This document shows positions 11,663-22,554 of a stretch of DNA of 64,000 nucleotides, piece by piece. Within the stretch, counting starts at the first letter, position 1, and each line of letters begins with the position of its first letter. A program made the translations under genes and the position numbers. The stretch is from Plectrocnemia conspersa (Eukaryota; Arthropoda; Insecta; Trichoptera; Polycentropodidae). The DNA lies in the NCBI GenBank assembly GCA_009617715.1, contig VTFK01000448.1:154463-218462 (forward strand). Direction: 5' to 3'. The notes under the pieces were generated by a model. It saw only the letters and a list, made by a program, of their open reading frames with translations. It ran no database searches and was not told where the DNA came from.

Positions 11663-12191
11663 CAGGGGCGGCCAACCCAAATGATGTTGGCAATGACTTT
11701 GGAAATGCATCTTAACTCCGCGGGCCACATATAAAATGATATATCCCCATATTAGATTTAGATACACTCAGTGGCGTAGCTATGGTGGGGCGAGGGGGGC
11801 GGGCCGCCCCGGGCGGCACTTGCTTGGGGGCGGCATATTTGCGATGGGATCGTCTAGTGTGGTACTTAACCCTAAATGCACTAAAATATATATCCACGAA
11901 TAGCAAGAGCTTAATAATAACCAATTAATTATTTTAAGAAATGCTGATTTTATGACCATGCAAAAAATGTATAGGGGGGGCGGCAATTTTAAGGATCGCC
12001 CCGGGCACCACATACCCTAGCTACGCCACTGGATACACTATAGACATTTTTTAGTAAAAATTGAAACATAATGAGTTATTATTACGTGTAAAAATAGATA
12101 ATATAATAATAATAATGATACTAAACGTACATTTTAAAGAATCTCGCGGGCCGTCAAAATGTTCAAGGCGAGCCGCGGGTTGGCCACCCTG
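11663..12191. mobile_element. hAT-type MITE with 8-bp TSD, carrying a nested MITE
   Basis: Ends are CAGGGGCGGCCAACCC and its imperfect inverse (GGGTTGGCCACCCTG). The flanking direct repeat CTTTAAAC occurs at 11655-11662 and 12192-12199. An 8-bp TSD with CAGGG termini is diagnostic for the hAT superfamily. No transposase is present. A second hAT MITE sits inside at 11769-12031, so this element is the older of the two. Confidence 0.9.
11769..12031. mobile_element. hAT-type MITE family A, copy 1 (263 bp)
   Basis: Terminal repeats are CAGTGGCGTAGCTA and TAGCTACGCCACTG. The perfect 8-bp TSD GATACACT occurs at 11761-11768 and 12032-12039. GC-rich sub-terminal blocks flank an AT-rich core; there is no coding capacity. 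Family A recurs at 18001, 28698 and 42659. Confidence 0.93.
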
Positions 12192-12287
12192 CTTTAAACA
12201 CTATAAATTTAACTTTTCTTGCTTTTATCTTCGACAATCTTCCAAGTCGAGCTTGTATGCCATCTCAGCTTCAATAAAATTGAAAGC

Positions 12288-12400
12288 CTAGGTTATTTGG
12301 CGCCCCAGGCAAAAACTAAATTTGCCCCCCTTCCCTGCTAATACTTAAACAACTCATTACATGAGCTCAAAAATATAATTCAAATTAAAGTAATCTAATG
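12288..12400 (+). repeat. Dispersed repeat R3, copy 1
   Basis: Shares TTATTTGGCGCCCCAGGC, AAAAACTAAAT and ATGAGCTCAAAAATATAATT with 21284-21400, in the same orientation. Class unknown; both copies look like fragments. Confidence 0.6.
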
Positions 12401-12589
12401 TTATATTTGACACGATACTTTTTTACGATTGTGGGTATTTAAGAATTTGTAGTTGTTTTCGTCGTGATTTTTTACGCGTGAAATAATCTAAAGAGTGCAC
12501 AGTAAGGTGTACCAAAAAACGCGTGACGAGAGTAGAGGGTCCGTTACGCCAGTGCTACCAGTGTGCCGCCAAGTTTTGGCCATAATATA

Positions 12590-13185
12590 CCTAAATAAAT
12601 ACATACATCTTCACCAGTAGATATATTTCTACTAACGAAAATATAGTTTAACTTGCTGCTCTAAAATGTCTATGAAAGCTCAATTTGACAGTTGTGAAAC
12701 GTCCATTTGCTGTTCAAACCCAAACTTGACCTAAAGAAAACTATCTCATCTCTCACAGGAAAATTAGCGGAAGGAGTTTATTTGCTCTATAGTTTGTCTA
12801 CTCTTGGACATTACACTATGTTTTAATTTAAAACATAGTGTAATGTCAATGTTTAATAATTAAACTGATAAGCGCTAGTGAAATTATATGCTGCTCTATA
12901 TTGTCTATGAAACTCAATTTGACAGTTGCGAAACGTCCAAACCTAAACATGACCTAATGAAAGTGATAAATCTAATTATAGTTTTATAACTTTCATTAAG
13001 TCAAGTCTTAAAGATAAACTAAGGCAACTCATCTCAGGGGAAATCTCGCATAGATATAAGTGTTGATCAAAATATATTCACACCGAATTTTGGTCAATAG
13101 GAGAGCGAAAAAACAATTATCATTTCTCAAAAGTCAAAAATTCACGCAAAAAGCAATAAAATTGTGTCGGCGCTGTCGCCCAATT
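12590..13185 (-). repeat. Repeat R1, two reversed partial copies
   Basis: 12600-12760 and 12880-13185 both match 18814-19340 on the opposite strand. Shared blocks are TTGACAGTTGTGAAACGTCC, the two forms of a CAAACCCAAACTTGACCTAA stretch, TTTTGGTCAATAGGAGAGCG and AAAGCAATAAAATTGTGTCG. The two halves are separated by the perfect palindrome at 12808-12846. Confidence 0.6.
12808..12846. repeat. Perfect 39-base palindrome
   Basis: Nineteen bases (ACATTACACTATGTTTTAA) are followed by one centre base and their exact complement. Such a structure can extrude as a cruciform. Part of the arm also appears at other R1 copies (AAACATAGTGCAATATC near 2437), which suggests the palindrome is a foldback junction of R1. 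Confidence 0.85.
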
Positions 13186-13795
13186 GCAAGCAAAAATTAT
13201 AGTGCACAAAACAAGCTATTGATATTGTCTTAATTTGTTTATAAATCATCACAATAATAAATAATTCAGTTAGAATAAAATCTTATCCAATATAACTATT
13301 CGTGATGAATACTTATTACATTTCAGAGAAGTTAAAAGATAAAGATAAGAGTGGTGATTAATGAAAAGAATTGAAGATTTATTGCTTTACATATGCTGTC
13401 TTTTCCTCAGACCTCGAAACAATGTCGTCCATCAAAACGAGCCTTAAAAATTTGCCGTTTGTCTAAAAACGAGACTCGTCCAAGTACTTTTCGATAAAAA
13501 GAAGCGATGACCAGCACCTTTCGTATCTTTTATTACAAAAAAATTGTTTGTTAATTTTTGTTTAAATTTGTTTTAAGTAAATCCATGTATAAACGATACA
13601 TAGGTATTATGTATTTGTATATATTTATGAAACTGAAAAAATAATTTTTATTTTATAAATTTTGAAAAAAAAGAAATAAATATAATATAAAATAACAAAT
13701 TCCACATATTAATCTCCGAATATAATTAAATGAATACTAAAATTGTTGATTTAAGGATATAACGTTACCTACCTTTAAATTTGTCAATACAGTAA

Positions 13796-14655
13796 GGCCC
13801 TCCGCACACGGAGCAACTGTTTTGCAACTCGAGTTGCAAATTCGTTGCATTCTAGTCACACGTACAACCAGTTTGCAATCAAATTAAAACCTCACACCGC
13901 ACACGAGTGCAACTGATTCTGGATTATTCGGAGCAAAGTTCTCTATAAGTTTGTAGTCACAAATCTGTTTTTCGCAAAATGTCAAGTAGTAGTTCAGATG
14001 AAGAAGACTTAATTGACTATTAGAGCATTAGAGCAGGGAATATTGGTGTCATCCCTATATACAGAGAAATATCAAGTCAAATCTGTTTGTAGCAGCAGAA
14101 CAACCGAATCAATTAGACAAAAAGTTTATAGCATTCTATAGTGTCCAAAGATTCTTACCTGGAATTGTTGAGGATGCTTACTCCATCCATAAAGAAGATG
14201 GACACAAATATGAGGGAATGAGTGACTGCAGAAGAAAGAATATTATTGACTGTGAGGTAAAATTTTTATTATTTTGATCCAAATACAAAATTACAAAACT
14301 CCAAAAAAGAAGAAAACATTACATTTTCCACTATTATATATATTTATCTTATAATAGTTTCTTTATTATATATTGGTGAAATTGAGGCACTGCCGAAAAC
14401 ATTATTTTGAAACGTAAATGACAATCTACGAATTGGCCGCTTCACTCATTCAACCATGCAACGCAACTGTTCTGTGACTATTAAAAAAGATCACATGCAA
14501 CCAGTTGCTGACTGATTTGAAATCGATTTGGTTTTAGTCGCTCGTGTGCGGACACACACTCCCGTACACAGTCACTGGCGTGGTCACCAAATAGTTGCAT
14601 GCGCAACTGGTTTGCAACTCGAGTTGCAAAACAGTTGCTCCGTGTGCAGAGGGCC
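13796..14655 (+). mobile_element. PIF/Harbinger element, decayed
   Basis: About 45-bp terminal inverted repeats beginning GGCCCTC(C/T)GCACACGG and including TTTGCAACTCGAGTTGCAAA. The flanking 3-bp duplication TAA occurs at 13793-13795 and 14656-14658, the TSD expected for PIF/Harbinger. The interior keeps a piece of transposase (see 13979-14255). At 860 bp it is far shorter than an autonomous element, so it is internally deleted. Confidence 0.9.
13979..14255 (+). pseudogene. Harbinger transposase N-terminal remnant
   Basis: It starts with an acidic Ser-rich stretch ([14 protein letters not shown]) and then hits a stop. Further on it reads LELLRMLTPSIKKMDTNMRE, a stop, then VTAEERI. This is the hallmark N-terminal region of HARBI1-like transposases. 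No catalytic DDE residues remain. Confidence 0.75.
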
Positions 14656-14658
14656 TAA

Positions 14659-16737
14659 GGATGCTGCTTTTACATCTGGCAGGGTGTGAGTTTGCACACG
14701 AACTATTTTTTTGACGTGATGAATCATTGGGACGAATCATATGCTTTTCGGAATATCAAGCAATACTTGTAATATCATTTCATAAAACAGTTGACCTTTT
14801 TTCTATTGTATTCCAAACCGGTACTAATTAAAGCAGCAAAAAAAGATTTTCTAACATAAACTATTTACCTCTAAAATCCTATAAATAGACAGTTTTATGA
14901 AAATTTAGCATGTGACAATGATAATCGAAAGTTTGTGAAACAAAACAGTGAAGGGGTATCAAGTAGTAACAAAAAATATTTTTTGTTAATCGTAAAAACG
15001 AGACATGTCCAGTCATTTGATTGAAAACATGCGATGTCCACGTTGGTTTTTATTTTTTATTATTTTTATTGTACAATTTTTAATTTTTTTTCTTGTGTTA
15101 TTCTTTTTATTTTTGTATTTCTAAATGTAAAAAATATAAAATCAAGTATTTCTTTAAAAATAAAGAAGAAAAATAGTATTTTCGCTCTCCTGTAAAATTT
15201 GTTTTAATGGACATATCTACTTTTTAAAAGGAAGTCTTCAATTATAAATTTTTACATTGGTTAAATTATTTATGATGATCCTTATAATAATATATATTAA
15301 CTCATATAGCCATGATTTTGAAAAGTGTGATGATGCCACATAATTAAATTAAATTAAATTTATACAGAAACTCGAGTATTTTTTTCTTCTTTATCTTCCC
15401 GACTAAAGTTTTATATATTGAAGAAGCTGAAATAAAATAAAATAGTCGTATTATTATCATCATATTGAATATATTAAATTTTAAATATAATATATGCACA
15501 TACGTTTTGTTTTATTTTTAAAATCCTGCAGTAATTTGCCTTTCTTGTGGTTAAACATGCAAGGCATTAGTTTATGGTGTATATGGTTGGTTGTCACCAC
15601 AAAAAAATCAATCGGAGACCAAGGTACAAAGATGCGTCGTTTTAATAGAATTCTTTCAAATCCAATCCTCCTTCAACTGTAAAATAAATTGATAGATTAA
15701 TGTGCTGTCATTTGAACAAATCTTGTAAAGTAATCCAATAATAATAGAATGTTAACGACGAATCATTTTACAGTCTTATATTTAAGAATCAATAAGAAAA
15801 CTCATAATTTTCAGAAACACTATAATAAATTATAATTTGTTGCAATTTGTAATAAAAAATATACAGTATTATATCACCTGATGCACCATGTGCATCATAT
15901 GCATAAATTTGTTTGACAAAAACCCTAAATCTCATAACCATTTCTGACAACTTGAACTGGTTAGACACATTAGTCTCAAGTGAACATTCTTGGACAATTG
16001 GCAATTTAATTGGAGATTCAGTAACCGAACTATTTGTCAATGAAACAAGTATGTTTCACAAAATAAATGATGTTAGAGAGTAAATTTCCAAAGGTGAGAT
16101 GTAACTTCAGTTTGGTCAATAATTCTGTGTTCCATGTCATCGGATGGATTAAGAAAGAAATATTGACACACACAATATTTGGTAATCGCATTTTACCGAT
16201 ACTGATATAAAAATAATTAAAAGGAAATTAAAATATTGGAATATAGAATAAATAAATAAAACATACTTTTCGTCCGTAGCTCTATAAAGTTCAACAAAAG
16301 CTCGATGCTTGGTTTTGTGACATAACTCACAGTAGTGTGTAAAAAAAAGCATCACTTCTTTAAATCGTAAAGAAATAAGATATTTCCGTTATCTCTTATT
16401 GGAATTCTGATCTTTTTATTTTTATAAATCATATTTTTAAAAGTCATAATGCCGAATCGCTCGAAATTAAGTGAAAATCAAAAGCCAATATCATTGTGTA
16501 TTCGTCGATGAGGTTTTAGACAAGACAAATTTCGCAGTCTGTTGGTTGTAACTAATCAACAGTTTAAAGACTTTAATAAAAAAAAAACATCAATACAGGT
16601 TTAACAAATTGAGTTAATGGTAGTGTAAATTACCAAATCTGGTGAGGCCAAATGATCTGTGGATGCTTTTCGTATTTCAAAATAGAAAGTATACTTTGGG
16701 AAGTAAAGACGGCCTGAAACTATCTCTGGCCATTGTA
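14659..16737. other. AT-rich stretch without recognised genes
   Basis: About 2 kb of low-complexity AT-rich DNA, including (AAATT)n near 15340. Short open frames such as 15494-15682 and 15789-16040 show no domain, no splice context and no known family, and I treat them as chance. Confidence 0.5.
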
Positions 16738-17210
16738 CTCCTTCTGTCCCATAATAATAGTAACAAAAGAAAATAAATATATAATGCAACATTTAATAGC
16801 AAAAAACTAGATTAAATTAAACGATAAATTAAAAATATTACTCCTAATTCTTATTTTGATTGTTTCGAATAGTTTCTGGATTTTTCAATAATTTCGTTAC
16901 TGCATTTTACTTGTAGGTAGGATCCCTTGGCTGCGAAGCTTTGCTTTCCTTATATGCATGAGCTTAAATTTACTCTCTTTTTTCACCTTACTTTTACAAT
17001 GGGTTGAATACTGAAAAAAAATTGATTCAGAGGATGAAATTAGAAAAATAGTTATAATTCGTAATAATTAGATTAACCTAAAAAAAGATGTGTCAAAGCA
17101 AATGTCATGCATCATTAATTGAAGGCTTCGCAATTTTGCGCTACAATGTAACTTATAGCTGCAGTCGCCAATAATTGCTACTTGCTACTATTATTATGGG
17201 ACAGAGGGAG
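16738..17210. mobile_element. Stowaway-like MITE (Tc1/mariner type), 473 bp
   Basis: Terminal inverted repeats CTCCTTCTGTCCCATAATAA and, on the other strand, CTCCCTCTGTCCCATAATAA match at 24 of 25 positions when extended to GTA. The flanking TA occurs at 16736-16737 and 17211-17212. The CTCCCTC-GTCCC-type end is the one known from Stowaway elements, best described in plants. There is no coding region inside. Confidence 0.85.
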
Positions 17211-17339
17211 TAATATTTTACAAGTGATGTTCATTAATACACGTGTATCGTATTAAATATTTAGTATAAATATGGAGTGATTAAAATAAATAAAGGTCAT
17301 TAACCAGTTGTCAGAATAACACACAGTTGCATTATTTTC

Positions 17340-18400
17340 GGAGAGCTCATCTGCCATCTTAGTTGATCCTGCTCATAATCTGCGCCCGTTCAGCGAGGAA
17401 GCTGAACTGTTGCCATTACAGCCCCTTCTCCTCATCTTCGAGACTGTTCTCTAGACGCTGCAGGATCATTTTCTCTAGCAGCTTGCCCAGTCCGTCTATT
17501 ATACAGTGGTCTGTATGATAAAGGGCATGGTGTCGCTTGACTGTTTTTTCGGCTATATATTATTTAGGTAGTGGTCTATTCCATCCCACTGCAGCACTTT
17601 TTCACGTTTGGCTTCTTCTACTCATATACCAGTGGTTGCTGTGTAGATTCTTTTACTTTCCAGTTTTGAACTCTACCCGTTATCGTTTCGTTGACAAAAT
17701 TACGTCAATGAATGATGTGGCACGGCCCTGACCAAGCGTAAATTTGCTGCCTTTATTTACTGCGTGGAAGTACAGGTTCGACTCCTTTTCGATTTGTCAC
17801 CGCAGATTCCCATTCAGGACATTGAAGTCACCGGCTACGATGAACGGAAAAGTAGATGTCCATTGTCTCTGCGTTTGTAACGCTTAGCCGGCCTGCAGGC
17901 TAACTTGTGTCCGAATACCACTGCTGGAACAAGTCACAGTATTGTTCGGACCTACACACATCCTAGAACATTTTCAGGTGTGCAAAGTTCGCCTTGGATT
18001 CAGTGGCGTAGCTAGGGTATGTGCCGCCCAGGGCGATCCTTAAAATTTCCGCCCCCCCCCCCCTCATACATTTTTTGCATGGTCATAAAATCAGCATTTC
18101 TTAAAATGATAAATTGGTTAATATTAAGCTCTTGTTATTCGTGGATTTATATATATTTTAGTGCATTCAGGGTTAAGAACCACACTAGACGATTCCATCG
18201 CGAATATGCCGCCCCCAAGCAAGTGCCGCCCGGGGCGGTCCGCCCCCTCCACCCCCTTGGATTGCCTGAAGGGGTTTTTTTTTATTACCACAACCTCTCC
18301 ACTGCATGGAAGTATTCTAGCTAAAACACAAAATTTGATTAATGTATGAAATTCAATGCTACTATTTTGATTTGGTTTAAAGGTATTACTTCTCAATAGA
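17340..18400 (-). pseudogene. LINE endonuclease/RT fragments split by a MITE
   Basis: On the minus strand, 17800-17860 reads FPFIVAGDFNVLNGNLR, a non-LTR endonuclease motif, and 17430-17520 reads RPLCIIDGLGKLLEKMILQR, the start of an RT domain of R1/LOA-like elements. The MITE at 18001-18255 interrupts the upstream part; removing it with one TSD copy leaves a continuous frame. Several stops are present. Confidence 0.7.
18001..18255. mobile_element. hAT MITE family A, copy 2, one end lost
   Basis: Reversed relative to copy 1. The left end CAGTGGCGTAGCTAGGG is intact. At the other side the last 20 or so bases of the terminal repeat are absent, yet an exact 8-bp duplication CTTGGATT flanks the element (17993-18000 and 18256-18263). 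The end was therefore lost after insertion or by an imprecise event. Confidence 0.85.
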
Positions 18401-18813
18401 TCCGTTCCGGGTCTAAGTTTCGCTGCTTCTTTCCAAGACTATTGGGTTTGACTATTACTATATGTTTATTTCAGCCTGTATCAATCTGAAAAATAAAAAA
18501 ATGGTTTTTATATGTTGAATTAAACAATTCCAGCAAAAATCCGAAAAATGTTTCCCAAGACAATGACAACGCTACATGTACAACTGCAAACCGACAGCTG
18601 AAGAAGATATAACTAGTATGGTTAAAGGTGTTAAAAAAAACTATCTTCCAGGCAATGCACAATATCTCAAACCATAAAATGAATAATAGATCGATATGTA
18701 TGGCCATCAGTAAAGCAAACCGTGAAAAATGGGCATCCAATGCCAACGTGCCAAAATTACAAGACGCAATTTTTTGCCCAATAGAAGAGCGCAAAAAACA
18801 TTTATCTCTTCTC

Positions 18814-19340
18814 AGAAGTAAAAAGCAATAAAATCGTGCTGTCGCCACGGCTGAACGCTCGGTAACGAGTGTTCCCACTGCAATGGCGCCGACACGATTT
18901 TATTGCTTTTGATGTGAATTTTTGCCTTCTGAGAAGTGATAATTGTTTTAGCGCTCACCTATTGACCAAAATTCGTTTTGAATGTACTTTGATCTGCCCT
19001 CTTATATTAGAAGTCCATAGAAATATAGGTAAGGATAGCTATCATATTTTTAAATAAAGTATAATATCGAAATGCAGATAAATACGATGTATGTCTGTAC
19101 TTATTCTTCAGCTTATTTTCCCCTGAGAGATGAGTTGGCTTAGTTTGTATTTTGGACTTGACCTAATAAAAGTTCTAAAATTATAATTAATTCATTAGGT
19201 TAAATTTGGGTTTGAACAGCAAATGGACGTTTCGCAATTGTCAAATTGAGTTTCATAGATATTTTAAAGCGGCATATTGACGCGTATCAGTTAAATTATA
19301 TTTTCGCTAGTAGAAATATATATCTACTAGTGAAAATGTA
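18814..19340 (+). repeat. Repeat R1, longest copy
   Basis: Contains a short inverted pair: AAAAGCAATAAAATCGTGCT at 18820-18839 and its complement around 18888-18910, enclosing about 50 bases. A 430-base stretch follows that is shared with 2264-2515 and, reversed, with 12590-13185. It ends at TTTTCGCTAGTAGAAATATA, a block also seen near 43520. No coding content. Confidence 0.6.
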
Positions 19341-19564
19341 TTTGAACTTTACTAATGAAAATATAACTTTACCAAAAAATACACATTCACTCTAACATTT
19401 AAACATCGAATGTAAAAACAAAAAATAAACTATTGAAATGCAGTATGCGCATGAAATGAAATGTATATTCCAGGACGATTCTGCAGTGTGCCACCGTGCT
19501 AAAATTGTAAACGTTATTTTTTTTTATTAGCATGTATCACAGTTAACATGAAAAATAAATATTT

Positions 19565-19745
19565 TGCCTCCATAAATTCAGGTGAAGGAATTTATCGCAC
19601 AAAATGACATTTCGACCTTAGAATGGCCCCGACTTAAGCCCCATCGAGAACCTGTAGGCTATAATGGGAGCAAGAATCCAAAAGAAAAAACCTTCGTCTA
19701 AATAGGAATTGATAGAAACTCTAGAAAAAGCATGGTACATCCTAC
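19565..19745 (+). pseudogene. Tc1-like transposase C-terminal remnant
   Basis: Reads the last catalytic region of Tc1 transposases across three frames: FIAQNDISTLEWPRLKP, then PIENL, AIMGARIQKKKPSS, and ELIETLEKAWYI. It stops abruptly where a gypsy pol fragment begins at 19746. Confidence 0.75.
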
Positions 19746-20049
19746 AGATGCCATATAACGGACCATATCAAGTTGTGAAATGGAATACCAAAATATTCGT
19801 AGTGAACATTAAAGGTAAAGACGTTGTCGTTTCAATAGATCGTGTAAAACCAGCATACACGATGACAGAATGGTTCGAAACACGACCACCACATCGCATG
19901 TAAACACTAAAGCATTAGACACGAACGTCACACATGAACCAAAAAACAAGTACGAAACGATCCATACGCTTATCAGCAAAATTTTTGGTGTAGCAGTAAA
20001 CTCACCTACAAACAACAATAATTCACTGCACTTACCCAAATTCTATTAG
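19746..20049 (+). pseudogene. Gypsy LTR-retrotransposon pol 3' end
   Basis: Reads the extreme C-terminus of a gypsy-class integrase: YNGPYQVVKWNTKIFVVNIK, then VVSIDRVKPAYTMTEW. After a frameshift near 19900 it continues as NTKALDTNVTHEPKNKYETI and ends at TAG (20047-20049). The bases to about 20165 may be non-coding 3' sequence. No paired LTRs were found. Confidence 0.75.
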
Positions 20050-20625
20050 ACACGTTTTTGTTAGTTTTAAATATGTGTAGATTATAAGTTTGTGAACATA
20101 ATATATGCAAGCATAAAATGTAATCTGTGTATCGGATTTATAATAAAATTTTTAACAAAAGAATCCGTTGCGTCCGAATTGCGTTTAAAGGGTTAAAGTT
20201 ACTGACCATTTCTAGTGTTGCCACACCGCCGCTCGTCATGAAAAGGTGGTGTTTTTAAGAACTGGCAGCACAAAGTTTCTCTCTCGCGATGACCAATGAC
20301 TACGCAGTGTCCACACCAGCTCTCCAAAATAAGCTCATTTTACTAATAGCCATCAGAACCTACATTTATTGCCTATTAAATTAATAAATTCCGCATTATT
20401 ATATTTTTTATAATTATTTTTATTGAATTCCATATCCTAAAATTACCTTTTCTATGTGAATCCACAACATCGTCATATCCCCGAAATGGCAAAACTAAAC
20501 TAGCTAATAATTTTACCGTGGCTACGATTCTTATTAAAACATTTCGCAAATATTTTTGTATCGTTTTGTTTGTTATTTTATCATTTTATAAGCATAGCCC
20601 CCGTTTGCTGTTTTTTATTTTTTAC

Positions 20626-20914
20626 CAGGGCTGTGACTCCGATTCCGATATTTACCAACAACACGACTCCACTCCGACTCCGACTCCGACTCAAAAAAGT
20701 TTTATTTTATCAGGTATTTTTGGTGTTTTTCTACACGTTTAATATGCATACGCTATACACATTCATTATTACGCAATTAAAAGTTCATAAATTTCGTAAT
20801 TTAAAAAAATGCTCGGAGTCCCTCATTTTCACTCCGACTCCGACTCCAACTCCGGCCAAAACACCACGACTCCACGACTCCAACTCCAACTCCGACTCCG
20901 ACTTCACAGCCCTG
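20626..20914. mobile_element. hAT MITE with (ACTCCG)n ends, 289 bp
   Basis: Ends are CAGGGCTGTGACTCCG and CACAGCCCTG, with the 8-bp TSD TTTTTTAC at 20618-20625 and 20915-20922. Sub-terminal regions are runs of ACTCCG/ACTCCA hexamers, which produce open frames with Thr-Pro repeats that are not proteins. This CAGGGCTGTGGAGTCGG-type MITE is widespread in animals. Confidence 0.9.
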
Positions 20915-21283
20915 TTTTTTACCCTTTGAACGCGCAAATCGATTAAAGTCACCCAACTGGTTTTTTATCGCTTTACGAAAAAATCAGTAAAACAATAATT
21001 CTGAAAAAAAAATTTTTTTGATGAATAAACATAAAATATAATTTTAAATAATTAAAAACTAAAGAAATCAGAACATTTAAACATAGTAAAAAAGTAAAAT
21101 TTGGATTTTTCAAAAATCAATTCAATATATGCGCGAAAAAACATACAAATAAAATATAAATACCTTTACTAGTAAATGAAGGAATTAACCATTCACGAAA
21201 TTTTTTAGTATCCTTAACTTTTATACAATAAAAATATTCATTAAAATATTTCTGAAGTACGTTTCATATCTGTCCTCAGGACC

Positions 21284-21400
21284 GGTTCTAGATTATTTGG
21301 CGCCCCAAGCAAAAACTAAATATGCGTCCCCTCTCATTAATACTTAAATAACTACTATATGAGCTCAAAAATATAATTCAAAATAACTGGATATAACTGG
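21284..21400 (+). repeat. Dispersed repeat R3, copy 2
   Basis: See 12288-12400. Here the shared part starts after CAGGACCGGTTCTAG, which looks like a possible transposon end, but no partner end was found. Confidence 0.55.
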
Positions 21401-21969
21401 CAGTGTTAATAATAATTCTATACAAATCTTCGCCTGCGCTGATGACTGAATCACCTAAAAACACGTAAACCTGATGTCCGATAAGACTATTATAACACTA
21501 GCATGACGGGCACATTCTCTAGGCGACTTTGGCGAGCTCGCACGGCCAATGCGACCTCGCGCACTGTCCACTCATTTTAATATCAAACATGTAATTTCAT
21601 ATATACCAATAAAATACTAATGCAGCGACTCAATCTGTGTCTAATTGCTACTCGTCACCATCCATTGCCAAAAGTGGAATAGAGAAAAATCTTCTTTCTA
21701 TTAAAATCAAATTATGAATATATACTTTTGTTTTTTGTCTCGTATTAAATATTTCACAATTAACCAAATATATCAATAAATATTTATTTATAAATATATT
21801 TGTGTGAGTCTGTGATTAACAACAAAAAATAAATGTTTGTTTGCTCGATAAACTAAACTACAGGTTTGAACATAACAATGGGACACCCCAATAAATGTAT
21901 TATATCCTAAAAAATCTTAAAATTATAAATAAAAAACTCATTAATGTTGTTAAAGGGGTTAATTTTAAG

Positions 21970-22520
21970 ATTATTTTTAATATTTAGTACACACACCCTT
22001 AGCTTTAATTACAGCTGCAACCTTTTTTGTCATATTGTCAACTAATGACTTGCAGGTGGACGGAGACAATGTTTTCCATTCCGCCTGCAATTTTTCTCGC
22101 AGCTAAATTTTGGATTTGTAATTGTGTTGGGCAACCTTACCTTTTAATTTTACATATAAATACTTTATAGGACTTAAGTCTGATGACTGTGTAGGCCATT
22201 TCAAAAGCGTCAAACTCAGATGCACACCATTTCCTGCTTTTTCGCGAAGTATGGCATGGAGCGTTGTCTTGTTGGAACCCGAGGGTAGCGTGGTCTGTGC
22301 ATGTAAATATTTTTATTGTAGGAAACCATTAAAGTGGATTCCAACATTGAAATATAAATGTCACTATTCATAGTACCCTCGCAAGCGTACAGGTTTCCTA
22401 CTCCTGCTGCTGTCATGCAACCCCAAACCATAACGCTTTCACCACAATGTTTGACTTTGGGTACTACGCAATTAGCTAGATATTCTTCTCCGACTCTTCG
22501 ACGGACATGTAAGCTTCCCC
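21970..22520 (-). pseudogene. Tc1-like transposase remnant
   Basis: From high to low coordinates it reads LHVRRRVGEEYLANCVVPKV, SVMVWGCMTAAGVGNLY, SDIYISMLESTL, and, after several stops and shifts, the C-terminal VAAVIKAKG-type end. This is a different copy from 19565-19745. Sequence above 22520 is not clearly Tc1. Confidence 0.85.
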
Positions 22521-22523
22521 TTA

Positions 22524-22554
22524 GTTCCCTGTAGGCTTCCGCCTACAGGGGAAC
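22524..22554. repeat. GC-rich hairpin
   Basis: GTTCCCTGTAGGC pairs with GCCTACAGGGGAAC across a four-base loop, with one bulged base. It marks the edge where Tc1 homology ends and a GC-richer stretch to about 22760 begins. Confidence 0.6.

Noticed and set aside
17767..17790. B-box-like GGTTCGACTCC as a tRNA gene
   Set aside because: It lies in a LINE endonuclease fragment and no cloverleaf is possible.
18019..18324. Open frames over the Pro/Gly-rich stretch
   Set aside because: They lie across a family-A MITE and repeat in other copies in several frames; not a gene.
20570..20929. 119-codon open frame rich in Thr-Pro
   Set aside because: It is produced by ACTCCG hexamers of a hAT MITE with clear ends and TSD.
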